This document shows, piece after piece, positions 48,411 to 61,358 of a stretch of 64,000 nucleotides of DNA (position 1 is the first letter of the stretch; the number at the start of each line of letters is the position of its first letter). The DNA lies in NCBI GenBank assembly GCA_028023455.1, contig JAQFVV010006310.1:1054001-1118000 (forward strand). Reading direction: 5' to 3'. The position numbers were made by a program, and so were the translations under genes. The notes beneath the pieces were generated by a model that had not been told where the DNA came from, searched no databases, and saw only the letters and a program-made list of their open reading frames with translations. Source of the stretch: Epiperipatus broadwayi (taxonomy: Eukaryota > Onychophora > Udeonychophora > Euonychophora > Peripatidae).

Positions 48411-49550
48411 AATTGTGGTATGACAAAATGCTAGTCAACTATGTATTATCACCTGTTCAGATTGAACATATGGATTCTTTCAATAGAGGATAATGGAGCA
48501 ACATTTTCTTCAGTATCTATGTATTCAGATATAGTTAAATGTCTTTTCACATTTTTTACAAAGTTTGTTGATGGAAAGTTTCATTTGATTATGTTATTTT
48601 TAAAGAAAAAAACACACACACACACAATAAAAGAAAATATTTAAAAAAAAGAAAAAGCATATGTACAGATTTATTAAATAGCATTAAATATTTGCTACAA
48701 GTCACTTTAAATTTTAAATTATATGCAAAAAATTTTTCAAACTTCCAGTTTGTGTAAATTTGTTGATTTAAGATCATAATTATACTGTTAAAATTAAAAT
48801 ACTATGATGGTAATATAATAATAAAAAAATATCTTTTTTTCTACTCAGCAAAGTGTTGTTAATGTCCAAATTATTCATTTGAATGCATTTTCATTTGGTT
48901 ATTGTATAACAAAAGTGTTAAATATCTACATTTTTTTTATGTGCTGTTAGTTAATCCTTTATAGTTCAAAAATAAATGAAACTCAATATTTTTAATTGAA
49001 GCATAAAAAATAAAAATAGAGCTAACATAATATCTAAAGAAAAAGAATGATTAAATGAAAGAATATGAAAAAATTTCAGATATGAAAGACATAGTAAATG
49101 ACAAAAGAGAATGATATTTGGATATAAACAAATAATGAAAAATATGAAAAATTAAGAAATATGCTAAGTTTTATTTTATAGCATTTTTATTAGTAATAAT
49201 TTTCACAATTATTGCATACCTTAAAATGACATGAGAGGAGGTATGTAAGTTTTATGTGAAAAGTCACATAAACTCATTTCTAAATCACCCTAATTCAGTT
49301 AATATTTTTAATGTAATAACTTTTATTAATTTTAAATCAATAAAGGCTCACAAAATTATAAAATTAAATATAAAAATCAAATTCATATTTCTGTATGGAA
49401 ACTATCTATGTCAGTATAAAATTAAACATTAACATCACTTATTGATAAAACAAAAAAAAAACATTCAATTTCTTTTATGATATAAATAAACATTTAAAAT
49501 TTTTCAATTATTTTTACATAACCAAAAACAGTTATCATCCTACTGTTAAG
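48411..49550. other. AT-rich flank, no feature seen
   Basis: Contains a (CA)n run near 48611-48624. No gene seen. Confidence 0.5.
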
Positions 49551-49554
49551 CTTG

Positions 49555-49695
49555 AATAATGAATAAACACTAGATGATCTAGTACTTTAAAATCCCCATC
49601 TCTAGGCTGATTGGTTTCTGGCTTTTGCTTTCATCTGTAAAGATTATGATTCAAAATTGGAACTATTATTTTTATATCTAACGGCCATCTTAAAA
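49555..49695 (-). repeat. SINE-like repeat with degenerate hammerhead motif (copy 8)
   Basis: The minus strand reads ACAGATGAAAGCAAAAGCCA, GAAACCAATCAGCC, then TAGAGATGGGGATTTTAAAG. The GC / GC stem and GAAAC are intact, while CUGAUGA has become CAGATGA. The best-preserved stem of the family outside the palindrome. Confidence 0.55.
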
Positions 49696-50562
49696 AAAAA
49701 ATCATGCTAAGTATATAGAGGTTATGTGATAATGTACTTGATATCTTTAAATAATACCAAAATGTAACAGTCAAAACATATGCTTTAAATATTGCATTAA
49801 AATGATCTATTTTTCACTATTTTTAATACCTAAAAAAGATTATATATCTTGCCTTTTTTTCTTGTAATCTGTATTAAAATCTTTTATATTTCTATTTAAA
49901 GATTGGATGATAATAAGACATTTTAAAAATTCATCTTCATCAACAAGAAAAATATATCCAGAAATCTTGGATAATGCAATATAAATTCACATATTTATAA
50001 TAGATTGTGAAAAGTCCTATATGTAATTATATCATTACTTTTTGTATAAGAAAATATAAAAGTAAATGTAACTTTAATGCGGTTTTCATGCTCAGAATCC
50101 AAGCATTATTTTGAGTACAATATTTGCATTTGAAAAATGTTCTTTTCATTGAAAATGCTTTAAAGTTATATTTACTGATCTTTATATTTTCTTTGTAAGA
50201 GAAGCAGTGATAATGCCGGGTACTTTAGAAAAGATAAATTTATACTGAAGCAAAATCGAAAGAAGGTTTCATAGTATTCTGATCCTATGATACCGGAATC
50301 GTCTAACTTCATATATTTATATCGACTGATGTCTTCAGCATAGCTATCAATTGACTACCCTGACTGATGAAATCTCCCATGAGAGGGCAAATCTCTCAGC
50401 ACACAAAAGTGTGGTTGCCATAATTAACTGAACAATGATTAAGTGTCGTGAAGTCTGAGCCGATTATGACCTCGTGAACCAGTCCAGGCATGATCAAGAA
50501 TAAGTGCTCAAGCCTTAAGTTATTAATCATAACGGTAATGAAAATTTGCTTATTTGTCAACT
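49696..50562. other. AT-rich flank, then 3' side of the gag relic
   Basis: From about 50200 the sequence is less AT-rich and probably belongs to the adjoining retroelement. It includes the segment GACTGATGAAATCTCCCATG and a short hairpin GCACACAAAAGTGTG. No coding frame. Confidence 0.35.
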
Positions 50563-52917
50563 TCACCTTCCATTCGCAAGGGTTACCTGAAGAGATTTAA
50601 GTGGCAAGGTAGGAACTGAATGGTCAACTTGCATAATTTTCACATACATTTCCTCTGAAATTACAGAAGCTTGGCTACTGGAATCGACCAAAGCATCCAC
50701 AAATAATCCTAAAATGGTAATCCTAATTATTGGACAGCTATATGAAATGGGAGGTTCAAACAAACCTTCATATTCCCAGTGCTCAACATCAAAGTCAAGA
50801 TTGTTAATTAACCAGCCTATGGTATTCCCCAAATCTCTAAGAATAGGGCCCCAAAGTGAGGAAAGTACCATTGAGGTCCCTATTAGTTTAATGCTCCAGG
50901 TTTCTCGATAGTAGTTTCATCCCTTTTAAGGATTCTTATCCCACTTGTGGATGGTATATTACCATCATCCTTCCTTCCCATACATGGGGAAGGATTATAA
51001 TATGGCCTGCCTTGAGTTTGAGGCCCACCCTTATACCTACTCCTACTTCGAATATCTCTACTATGATCCCACCATGGCCTATCTAGAACACTAATGCTAT
51101 TTATATTTGGATTATTTTCTTTATTAATTTTGGCCCTAGCATCTCCTCGTCGATCACTAATCTCTATTGAATCCAAAACATTAACTACTTCTTCAATTGT
51201 TTGTCAGTCCGATGCTATCAGGACTTGTTCAACATGTCTCGGCATATTGTGGCGCAATATCCTAACTATTTGTTGTTCAGATAAAGGGTATGCAGTAAGG
51301 GTTCTCAATTTGACAGCTTGTTTTCTAAAAAACAGTATAACTTCCCTTCATATGATTATACCTTTCCTGTGAGACTTGATACCTCAAGTTGCCTTGTTTA
51401 TCTTCCCCCCAAAAACTATCTAATAATAGGTATTTAAAATCCCCATAACTACGTGACCTCTTAAATAATGACTGCCACCAGTCCTTGGATGAAGAGTATA
51501 AATGATTGCTAGTGATAGCAATCTTTTTTTCTGATAAGGGGCATAATGCAAACAACTCTTCTAAGTTTTGCAGAAACTCATGTGGGTCTTCCAAGTGATC
51601 CCCCTTGAAAGGTTTAACAGATAGAAATTTAAGAGCCATGGAATCCCATGAATCCTTCCCACAGTTCATCCTTCCTCTACTCAAATCTAAATTCTTCAGA
51701 TACATCTTATTAGGCCTAGAATCTCTTAGTAAATCCTCGGAACAATGGTGTGTTGGGTTACAATAAACCTCTTTAACCTCAGTAACATCTGTTTTCCTAA
51801 TGTCTGGAATTCCTATTTCTATCTTTGTATTCCGATCCTGATTTATTGTTTCTTGTACAAAATTTTCCAATTTTAATTGGTGATTCCATAATTCACAATT
51901 AAATTCACTTCTAAGCTTCTCTTCAGCCATGTCTGAAATAACCTGTTTACCTATATCACTCCTTACGTTATCTACTTCTTTTCTTAAATTTTGACATTTT
52001 TCATCCATCTCACCTAGCTTTAGCCCATAGCTCATACAACTTCTCCTATTGTCAAACTATCTATCCTTTTAACAATTTGAACAACCTGATCAGTTAAGTT
52101 TTGATCAACACCATACTGGCCTTGAGTCTTTAAAATATTGTCATCAACTCTGTTCTGATACCTTTCTACAACCTGCTTAATGACCCTGAATTCTTCCTCA
52201 AACTGTTCAAATTTCTGTTGAATTTCTGCTTTATACACATTATTATATTGACCATGTAACATTTGATATTCAAATTCCTTATCTTTCACTACGCTTTCTG
52301 TTTTACTAAAATTTTCTTTGATCTCTCGAAGTTGTGACACTGAACTATCACTTTCTAATTTTATTTGAGGTAATTGAGTATAGACATTTGTCTCTACAGT
52401 TTCTAGCTTACATGCTTGATCCTTAATAGTGTCTTTGACCTCCTTCATCTCTGATACCTGACTTTCTATTTTCTCCTCCAAAACTTGCATCTGCCTAACT
52501 ATTAGCTCTTATTTCTACCATTTCCGACGTCATTTCTAAAACTTCCAATTTTATTTCAGCCATCCTCTCCTCTGACTTATCTTGACTCAATTTTAGTTCT
52601 GATTTTAATTTTGTTTGATCTGACTTTAGTTCTGATATCATTTCTGCAAACATCTCTTTTGACTTTTCTTTATCCTCTATTCGACCAGACTTTAGTTCTG
52701 CTTGACCTGATATCATTTCTGCAACAAACGATTTGGCCCACATCGGCATATCATCATCTGTGGCTTTAGGGATAGTATCTCTCATCCTATTCGATTCTCC
52801 ATGGGATATATCCATGGTTTCATTTCCTGATTCAAGGTCAGGAGACATCGCAACAATGTCTGGAGATGGTGTCTCTTGCGACCCACCCAAACTATCATAT
52901 AAGTTAAATTCTTCCAT
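50563..52917 (-). pseudogene. LTR-retrotransposon gag and protease relic (frame-broken)
   Basis: Five consecutive minus-strand frames (52917-52495, 52490-52032, 52035-51325, 51176-50883, 50871-50563) alternate between two reading frames, so indels have broken one long ORF. The N-terminal third is a charged, Glu/Lys/Ser-rich coiled coil (repeated EMISELKSDQ-type heptads). The middle has a retrotransposon capsid-like stretch (KPFKGDHLEDPHEFLQNLEE, then SSSKDWWQSLF). The last frame shows FVDALVDSSSQASVISEEMY, an aspartic-protease active site in which the usual DSG or DTG is DSS. No CCHC zinc knuckle and no RT or integrase are visible. Probably a Ty3-type or related LTR element, but the family cannot be fixed without pol. 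Confidence 0.65.
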
Positions 52918-54660
52918 TATATATATTCTTTTAAAATTTATAAATACTATTCAAAGAAAATAAGGTTCACCAGCTCCAACCTCCACCAAACTAACACTCC
53001 AAATTCACCATCATCATTCAAAACTGCCCAGGATTTCTACAATTTTATTTAATTTTATTTTCCCATATAAGGTTTGATTTTCCACACACACATAGACAAG
53101 AAGACATTGAATTTTAATCATATAACACCGATCCAAGCATAACTGGAATTATAAACTAAATTTTGCATGATCCACTATAGTTATATTGTAAATTACACCA
53201 ATTCAAATTATTGATAAAGGCAATATAATTCCAACATGTTCATTTATCTTTATGCTGTGTTGGGTACATTCAAACATTATAACCAGCATTTATAACCATA
53301 AAAAATTAATTTTATAACCAAATAAAATTAATGATGTCATGCATTTACCATGATAACTGATATACAATTTATAATTAAATAAGGAAGACGCTAACCTTTG
53401 CATAAGAATATAAAAAAAATAGTCCTTTAAGAATGAGCTATATATTTAGGTTATATACTCATCCATTCCTCTAAAGATCTGACAGATACTGACAGCCAAA
53501 AGAATGATTAGCAGTTCACAATCTTGAGATAGATAAAAAATCAATCACCACTCTTAAAGCAGACAATGCTCCATGAACACTCAGATGATTGCACCACTTC
53601 AGTCATTTTAAGATACTACAACCCATAATATTTTACTGCAAACACTATTGCACTGCCCTGCTTACATCCAAGTATTAGGGGCTACTATTTATAAAATATT
53701 GCCTTGCTCATCTTTGGGAGTCTTAGAGGCAAATATACATATATCAAAAAGAACTATGCCTTGCTCTCTCTGGAGTCTTAGAGGCAAAATCGTGGCAGGA
53801 CTACTGTTAACTGCTTCATGATGAATAGCAACTGATATAATTTAGGTTGGAGCAGTGAATGAGATCAATCAGTCACAAGTGGCATGAATACACATCTTCA
53901 AGACAATGACAAAAATTCCCCATCTATCATCAATACTTACAACAGAACCAACCAAACTCCAACAATCAAATATCCAATCTAACCTTCAAAATCATAGATT
54001 TTCTACAACATAAATTTTCCAAATATGGATAAAATTATTACTCTATAATTTAATGCCATCAATATAATTCTAAATTGAAACTAAGCTGTTTGATGACTAT
54101 TTATTTCTCATCATAAAAAAATGCAATAACAGTAACCATCATCATCTAAACCTAAGCATTTCAAACCTTAGTTGGTGTGCCATTTATCCCTAGTTCCATT
54201 TTGTCAAATATTTCTATTAATCTTCCAGATTCATATAAAGAATCCTTGAATAAGAAAACTGCCAACTTGATTCCATTTTGGAGCCAATTTTACAATAATT
54301 GCATATTTAAAACAGGAAAGAAATAACTCTAAAGTTACTGGATTAGTTTCTTCACTCCAATGGGATTTGAGTTCATTCTGACTTATCTCAGGTATATGAC
54401 AGTATATATCATGCCCCAGTTGGGCATCCATTTACCCACTTAAGCCAACAGGAATGAAATAACTCAAGTTACTGGATTCACTCCAATAGGATTTGAGTTC
54501 ATTCTGACTTCTCATCTCAGGTATATGACAGTATATATCATGCCCCAGTTGGGCGTCCATTTACCCACTTAAGCCAACAAAAAGATAAACACTATACAGG
54601 ATATGAGATTTAATTAATCGAGGCCCCATGTTGTGTGCCATTTACCCACCCTGTAACCTC
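52918..54660 (-). mobile_element. Leader region of the LTR-type element with primer-binding-site-like repeats
   Basis: Upstream of gag on the minus strand, TGGCACACAACATGGGGCC (54640-54622) resembles the tRNA primer-binding sites of LTR retrotransposons (TGGCGCCCAAC-type). Related GGGTAAATGG(C/A)(C/T)(A/G)C blocks recur near 54553, 54422 and 54178. No LTR pair could be delimited. A short duplicated sentence GGAGTCTTAGAGGCAAA occurs near 53717 and 53771. Confidence 0.4.
54312..54580. repeat. Tandem duplication, unit about 136 bp
   Basis: ACAGGAA(A/T)GAAATAACTC begins both units (54312 and 54448). Both continue through GGATTTGAGTTCATTCTGAC and the primer-site-like block to AAGCCAACA. Small indels distinguish them. 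Confidence 0.8.
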
Positions 54661-56338
54661 TGCCTTCTTCACTTATATCACTTTATGTATAATCAACTGC
54701 CCAGGTGCCAATTCTATACTAGATAGAATAAATTTATAATTGAAATGATTTTTCTTAGTACTGATAAACTCTTATGCTGTCATTACTCCATGGCTTAGCT
54801 CAGTTGAGGTTATAGGATATGGTAGTCATATTAAATATCAATGAGGATATAAACATTTATACAAGAATCCATAATGTTAATTCAATATACTCTAATCATC
54901 TATTCACTAATAAGAAATATGGTGCAATTGATAATTATTACATTAAATACAATATAGACAATGATGAGGATCGGGTACCTTTTTGTCCACATCACCACCT
55001 ATTCTAAGCAAAGTAGAATATATTATTGGCACTGTAATGTTTGAGATTTATCAACTCCAGACAGATTAAATAAATTGACTTCTACTGGAAAATCTATATA
55101 TTTTATAACTATATTATGTTGACCATATGTGTGTGTGGAAATGGACAATCGAATGCATATAACAAAACAACTCATATGGGATATTACTTCTATAAAACAT
55201 TTATTGAAAATTAAAGAAAATAAATATTAAAAAAATGTTATTTTATGCACCTTGCTAATTAATTACATTTCTCTTACAGTAAAACTAAAATTGACTAATA
55301 ATTATTATATGAAATCATATTTTCAAATATGTGTGCTTTTATAACATTATAAATATAATGTATTTATAAAACATACTTTTATTAGCTTATTTATAGAACA
55401 GATGGTGCAACAAATCAATTATCTTTTATACATATTACAAACATTTACAAAACACATCTGTTATAATCAGTGTATATCATCTAACATTAACTATACAAAA
55501 ATGAAGAAAGAAAGGGGGAAAAACAATAACCAAACACACCTATATAAGTGAGGGCTAAACAATATCTCCAAACTCAATCTAAATAATATAACCATTTCTA
55601 CCTCCGTATATACTCAATATACTTCCTACATAAACTTATAACAGACAAGGTTTTAATTCTTTATTTTTTTAATAAATTCCATCAACGAAATTGAAGCAAA
55701 ATAAATACAATTTAAAAATAATAATTAATTTATAACTTCATGCACATATATAAAATAATAATTTATCATATTACAATAATAAGAAGTTACATTGTTTTCC
55801 TTTTTTTAAAAGAAAAAAAAATGTACATCTATTATAAGCAATAAGGAAAAATACTTATCAATATCCAATCATTAAATGTTAAAGTTTTTTTTTAAAAAGT
55901 TGAAAGAAAATATACATATCAATTTCAAAGACAACAGTAAAATATAACATAAAAAAAAAAATGTTTATCCCACGGTTGAAACATAATTTGTTAAGAATGA
56001 CAATAGTTTTTTTTATATTTTAGAATCCCGTAATAAGCATTATAAACAATATTAGCATGCATTGGAATTATTATATATGCGCAAATAGCAAAGTTATATA
56101 GTATATAAAATTATCCTCTTGAAATAAGATTAAATGGATAAACTCTTTCATTTTAAATTTTATTTTGCAGAATATCGATAGTAAATTCTTAAAACTGAAA
56201 CACACATCAAGTGTTTGACTATATTGTTTAATAAAAAAATTTTAGCTGGTTTTATTTTAAATAATTTTATCATTCTGATATTATTTATCTTTGGTAATAC
56301 TTTAAAATAAATTATAATTAATTATCTTACATAACATC
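54661..56338. other. AT-rich intergenic sequence
   Basis: May include the LTR of the element to the left (about 54661-55000), but no matching second LTR is seen. Otherwise A/T-rich with no supportable feature. Confidence 0.4.
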
Positions 56339-56640
56339 CAGGCATTTTGAAGGTAGTGAACATGGGTCATCAGTTAATAGAAATTTGTAGCTGGTTCCCT
56401 TAAGGTTTATCTTTCCATGGTTATATTATTCTAGTAGTATAATAGAAAATCATCCATAGGTATATTATCAAAATCCTCACCATGTTTATTTATTTGTTCT
56501 AATACTCTTAGAGAGTTATTGATTCTTTTAAGCTTTCTTTTCTTTTATATCTTCTTCCTTGTAATTTTTTTTTATTTTTCCTTCAGTTTTAAACTTTCTG
56601 TCTTAGCTCTCTCACACCCTCTTTTTTTATTTATTATCAT
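56339..56640 (-). pseudogene. Possible degenerate coding fragment of unknown family
   Basis: The minus strand reads KRINNSLRVLEQINKHGEDF followed by DNIPMDDFLLYY, a run with normal protein composition that is unlike the surrounding low-complexity frames. Upstream codons are broken by frameshifts in A-rich runs. I do not recognise the family with confidence; a transposase or other element-encoded protein is likely. Confidence 0.25.
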
Positions 56641-57114
56641 ACATTTGGAAAGATGCCAGAATTCCCTACTTATAAAATTTTAACAATAGAATATTGGAAC
56701 AAAAGAAAACATAAAAAAAAATAAAAATATTAATTTACAAATGTTACTCAATAATATACAAATAATCTTTATCATTTTAAATATAAGATTATAAACAACA
56801 TAATTAGTACAAAATAAATAAAATATATAAAAAAAATTCTAATTAATAATATATCTGTGTAGCTTTTTACTATAATGTAAATTTTGCTACTATATACTAA
56901 CATCCCTGATGTTGTTCCATCCTCCTCTTCCACTACTGCACATATATAATCTAATTTTATCAGCTGGTACACTCAATTAAAGTTTTAATTTTTTTAAAAC
57001 CTAATTTTAAATAGCAAATTCCATCACAATTCATTTTTTTAAGATAATTATCTTTAGCCATTATTAGCACAAATGTGAACTTCCCACATTTCTTCCTGGT
57101 GCCAACCTGGAAGG

Positions 57115-57570
57115 TCACTATATATATAATGGTACTTTCTGGTTAGCTGCACCCTGGCCGCTAGAGGCACTGTTCCTGTGTAAACACACAGAAATATCTA
57201 GAGCAGGGGCCCTTTAAGCAGAAATGCCTGTTCCAGCCATTAGGTGGCGCTGTTCACCATGCGTATGCACAGGAACATTCCAAAAGCCAGCTGGCAGGAA
57301 AACTGCCTGCCTGGTGGCACTGGTTGCAATGCATAAGCCATGTAGCTTACATCGTCTGCTACCAGACGCTATCAAGAACCTAGGTGGCGCTGATTGCCGT
57401 AAGCAGATCTAGCCTACATCGTCTGCTACACCAAGATTCTAGCCCACTACATGGGTGGCGTTGTTTCTCCATGTTACACACGGAAAAACTAACGCGAAAT
57501 AATGCCTGCTTGATTTGTTTATGTCCATACTACTTAAAACATGGCTGCCCTATAATGTACAGGTGTGATT
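57115..57570. repeat. GC-richer imperfect tandem repeat, unit about 70 bp
   Basis: The motif GGTGGC(G/A)(C/T)TG occurs at four spaced positions (from about 57243), and TAGC(T/C)TACATCGTCTGCTAC occurs at two (from about 57342 and 57408). The first part also has CTAGAGGCACTGTT. The base composition stands out sharply from the surrounding AT-rich DNA. The open frames at 57224-57412 and 57384-57572 reflect this repetition and are not judged genes. Confidence 0.6.
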
Positions 57571-57599
57571 AAATTTAGAAGCCACAAGTATTTAAATAT

Positions 57600-58430
57600 G
57601 CGTTCCCACTTAATATTGTTACATTCTATTTCACCATTTAATAAATCTATGTATTTTAAAATTATTTATTTTTAAAAATCGAACTTTTTTTTAAATTATT
57701 TACTCTAAAATGTTTTTTTTTTTAAAAAATCGGTCAGTGTTTTTTTTTTTAAAAAAGCTATTTTTTTTCCTACGGCAGTATTGCTTTCAAAACTATTATT
57801 TTAAAACATGATTGTTTGTAAAACTTTTTTTTTTTACACTTTCAAATATTATTTAAAATGTTTTAAACTAATACAAATTATATTTTGGTTTATAGATCTA
57901 TCTTTCAATGACTATTTTACCCCCAACCGTATTATTTTAAAAAGGTTGAATTTGCGTGCTCTTACGTGCAAAGAGTAATTCGAAGATCTGTTTATCAATA
58001 AATATTTTTAAATTACTGGAGAAAAAGCAAATCAAACTCTCCTTTAAATATATTAAAATATTTATTCAGTTCAAATTTAAAAGAAGTTTACAGTAAATAA
58101 TTACGCTGTTACAAGTTTTGCTAATTTTGGTATAGGATATATCTAGATGAACGTCTGAACATTATGAAAGAATTTTGAAAAAAGTAAAGACAATACTTTT
58201 TTTAGTAGATACTTTCCAAGCTGAGGGTTTATCAATGAAAGCTGAAATCTAATTAGAATTTTTGCAATAGGTCACTTTATTTACTTTATGATAGAACCAT
58301 CAAAATGAGAGTCATGTGATGCTGGATACAGTTGAGAAATGATTAATTACTTGTTCAGTACTTGCAAAAGCTAATGAATACATATTTATTTTTAATAATG
58401 GTAGAAAAAGTTTAATTAAATTTGCATATT
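57600..58430. other. AT-rich spacer with many poly-T runs, no feature seen
   Basis: Homopolymer-rich and non-coding up to the 3' end of the RTE copy. Confidence 0.5.
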
Positions 58431-58439
58431 AAAGTAAAA

Positions 58440-59700
58440 CAAGATCATCATCATCAACTATTATCAATCCACTGCAGGATGAACATCTCTCCAAGTTTAA
58501 TCCACCTCCAATCTTTAGCTTCTCTTCTCCACATCACCCCTGCACACTTTCTTATTTCATCTATCCATCTCACATGTGGTCTCTTCCTGGGTCTTCTACA
58601 ATCTCTTGGAATCCAGTTTAAGATTTCAATTGTCCATCTATTATCATCTCTTCTAGCAATATGTCCAGCCCAACTCCACTTTAATCTTTTAATTTTTTCA
58701 ATAAAATCAGTTACACCTTATTGTTCTCTTACTGATATATTGCGTTTTCGATCTCTTCTTGTTACTCCCAACATGCATCTCTCCATACTTCTTTGAGGAG
58801 TGGTCTGAAGTCTGTATTGCTCTTCTATTAAGTGTCCAAGTCTCAGATCCATAAGTGAGAACAGGTAAAACACATTTATTAAAAATCTTCCTTTACAAAC
58901 ACATAGGTATATTTCCTTTTAGTATCAAGTTATTTCTACCAAAAGCACTCCAACCAAGTTTAATTCTATGATTAATTTCATCCATTATGTTTCCATCTGT
59001 ATTAATAATCTGACCAAGTCATTTGTAACTGTTAACTTCTAACTCATTATAAACAATCTTTATTTTCATATTTTGAGAAAATCCATTAAACATTACTTTA
59101 GTCATTTTAAAATTTATCTTTAGTCCTACTTTTCATCTGATAACTACTGCAACATTTCCTGTAGATCTAAATCATTATTAGCAAAAACAACTACATCATC
59201 TGAAAAATCTAAATGACTTAAATAATCACCATTTACTTTCATTCCTTTAGCTTCCCATTTTAATACACAAAATACTTCTTGCAGCACTGCTGTAAAAAGT
59301 TTTGGAGATATGGAGTCACCCTGTCTTACACTCTTCTCAATGTTGACTTTCCCAGTATCATTTTCTAATCTAATTGTTGCTGTTGCATTTTTATAAATAT
59401 TCTTTAAAATATGACAATATCTTGGATCTATACCTTGATGATCCAATACTTGAATCACTGAAGAAAAGTTTATAAATTCAAATGCCTTTTCATAATCTAC
59501 AAATCCAAAACATAATGGCAACTCATATTCATTTGTCCTTTCTATAACTTCTCTCAATCCCTGGACATGATTTCCTGTACTAAAACCACTTCTAAATCCA
59601 GCTTGTTCTCTTGGTTGGTGGAAATCCAATGTTCTCTGTAGACGAGTTGTAATTATCTTGGTAAAAATTTTGTATGTAACTGATAAAAGGCTGATAGGTC
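58440..59700 (-). pseudogene. RTE reverse transcriptase and C-terminal domain (broken)
   Basis: The frame 59629-59144 shows QAGFRSGFSTGNHV, motif A as FVDYEKAFEFIN, motif B as VRQGDSISPKLFTA, and motif C as FSDDVVVFAN, with Ser replacing the usual Ala of FADD. The order and spacing are those of RTE RT. The remaining C-terminal part to 58440 (YGSETW ... MLGVTRR ... WAGHIARR region, intact in the copy at 63241-64000) is split by indels here. Confidence 0.8.
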
Positions 59701-59960
59701 TGTAATTTCTAATATCTTCTTTATCACCTTTTTAAAATATTAATATTAATACTGCATTCTTCCAATCATCTGGTACATCTTTATCATTTAGACATTTGGT
59801 ATATAATGTTGCTAAAAAAATTTCTATTTTTTCACCTGCTTCTTTTTTAATATATCAATTGTAATTCTACCATTGCCTGGAGTCTTTTCTTTCTTCATGT
59901 ATTTAATTGCATGTCTCACTTCTTCATTTAAAATTCTGGGCAATTCAGAAGATGTAATAG

Positions 59961-60287
59961 CTATAGGAGGTATTTGTTCTTTATTACTATATAATTCTTG
60001 ATGTCATCTCTCTTTTTAGTAATATTTCCAGCTTTTTTTCTTATTACAGACATAAATTTCCTACCAATACCAAAATGTTGTTTTACACTCTTGAGACTTT
60101 CATTCTCTTCTACTGCTTTCCTTGCTAGTTCACAGTTATACTTTCTTATATCATTTTCAACTCTTTTCCGCATCATTTGACAAAATTCGAGATATTCAAT
60201 CCTTTTTAATGCATCATTTTTGTATATCTTCATATTCCTTCTTTTCTTCATAAATTCTCTAGTCTCAGTAGAAATGTTATTGGTCAA
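59961..60287 (-). pseudogene. RTE linker region
   Basis: A 108-residue basic, helical frame: TREFMKKRRNMKIYKNDALK, then VENDIRKYNCELARKAVEEN and KSVKQHFGIGRK. It links endonuclease and RT in RTE proteins. Confidence 0.65.
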
Positions 60288-60299
60288 GTGCTGCTTTTT

Positions 60300-61358
60300 T
60301 CAACCAGCTTTTTTTGTTGCAGTTTTTAAAAGTGTATCAGTTGTTTTCATATTAATTTCATTCACATCTGAATCATGTTCAAAATCTACTAATACTTGAA
60401 ACCTATTTGTAAGTTCTAATTTAAATTCATTAGAATGTTTCTGAAAATTAGGAATATCAACTGTAAATATTGTTATTCTTAATAATTTTTGTCTCTCTAG
60501 TTTTGCATTAACATGTATTTCACATCTTACTAATCGATGATCACTTCCTCTGTTAAATTTATTAAGAACATTACAATCTTGAATTATGTATTTTCTGTTA
60601 GTCAAAATATAATCCAATTCTGCTGTACCTTCATTTGGATGCTTCCATATCCCTTTCCTTTTAAATTTTTTTGCAAAATAAGAATTCATAATATTAAGTT
60701 TTCATTTTCCTGCAAACTCCATAAGTCTATGTCCTCTCTCATTTCTATTACCATAACCAAAATTACCTACAGCACTTTCATCTTTCATTTGTTTACCAAT
60801 TCTAGCATTAAAGTCTTCCATAACAATTTTAAAATGTAGTTTACTCTGATCAAAAGCCTTTTGTGCATCCATATAAAAATCTTCTACTACTTCACCACTT
60901 TGATAACTTGTTGGGGCATAAACCTAAATTATCTGCATTTGGTATCTGCTATTAAATTGTTTAACTAATCTTGCCACTCTGTCCGATACACCATCAATCT
61001 CCACAATGTTGTTCTTCCACTTTTTATTTATAATGAATTCTACTCCACTTGTATTTCCAATATTTGTGCCTTTATAGTAGAGTACATGTTCACTTTTTAA
61101 AACAATTGTCTCTTTATCTTTTCTTCTAACTCCACAAAGTCCAATAATGTCCCATTTAATATAAGACATATTTTCTTCTAACTCTTGCAATATTCCTTCA
61201 CTTGAAAGTGATCTGCAGTTATAAGTACCTAAATAAAAAAAAGTCCTCATCAAATGGCAGCCTGGAACCACAATCGGGATTCTTAGCACCCTCTGCCTTT
61301 GGCCACCAACTGCTGCCTTGGTTGGTGGCTTTACAGTCTCCTGGGAAATAAGGGCCAT
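60300..61358 (-). pseudogene. RTE endonuclease domain (broken)
   Basis: The frame 61358-60924 contains GTYNCRSLSSEGI and GLCGVRRKDKE, where the catalytic Glu of the usual CEVRR is replaced by Gly, plus IDGVSDRVARLVKQFNS. A stop follows at the YAPTS region. The second frame (60689-60300) continues with ELDYILTNRKYIIQDC and GSDHRLVRCEI, the C-terminal endonuclease motifs (the SDH histidine). The Glu to Gly change and the frame breaks show it is inactive. Confidence 0.8.

Noticed and set aside
50368-50400. CTGATGA with a following hairpin resembling a hammerhead
   Set aside because: The GAAA box is missing (GCAAAT instead) and helix I and III partners are not evident, so I do not call a ribozyme here.
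54790-54830. TAGCTCAGTTGAGG resembling a polymerase III A-box
   Set aside because: No matching B-box at the right distance, so no tRNA or SINE is called.
58422-58796. 124-codon + strand ORF, and its homologue at 63209-63541
   Set aside because: These are antisense shadows of the RTE reverse transcriptase C-terminus, which reads on the minus strand.
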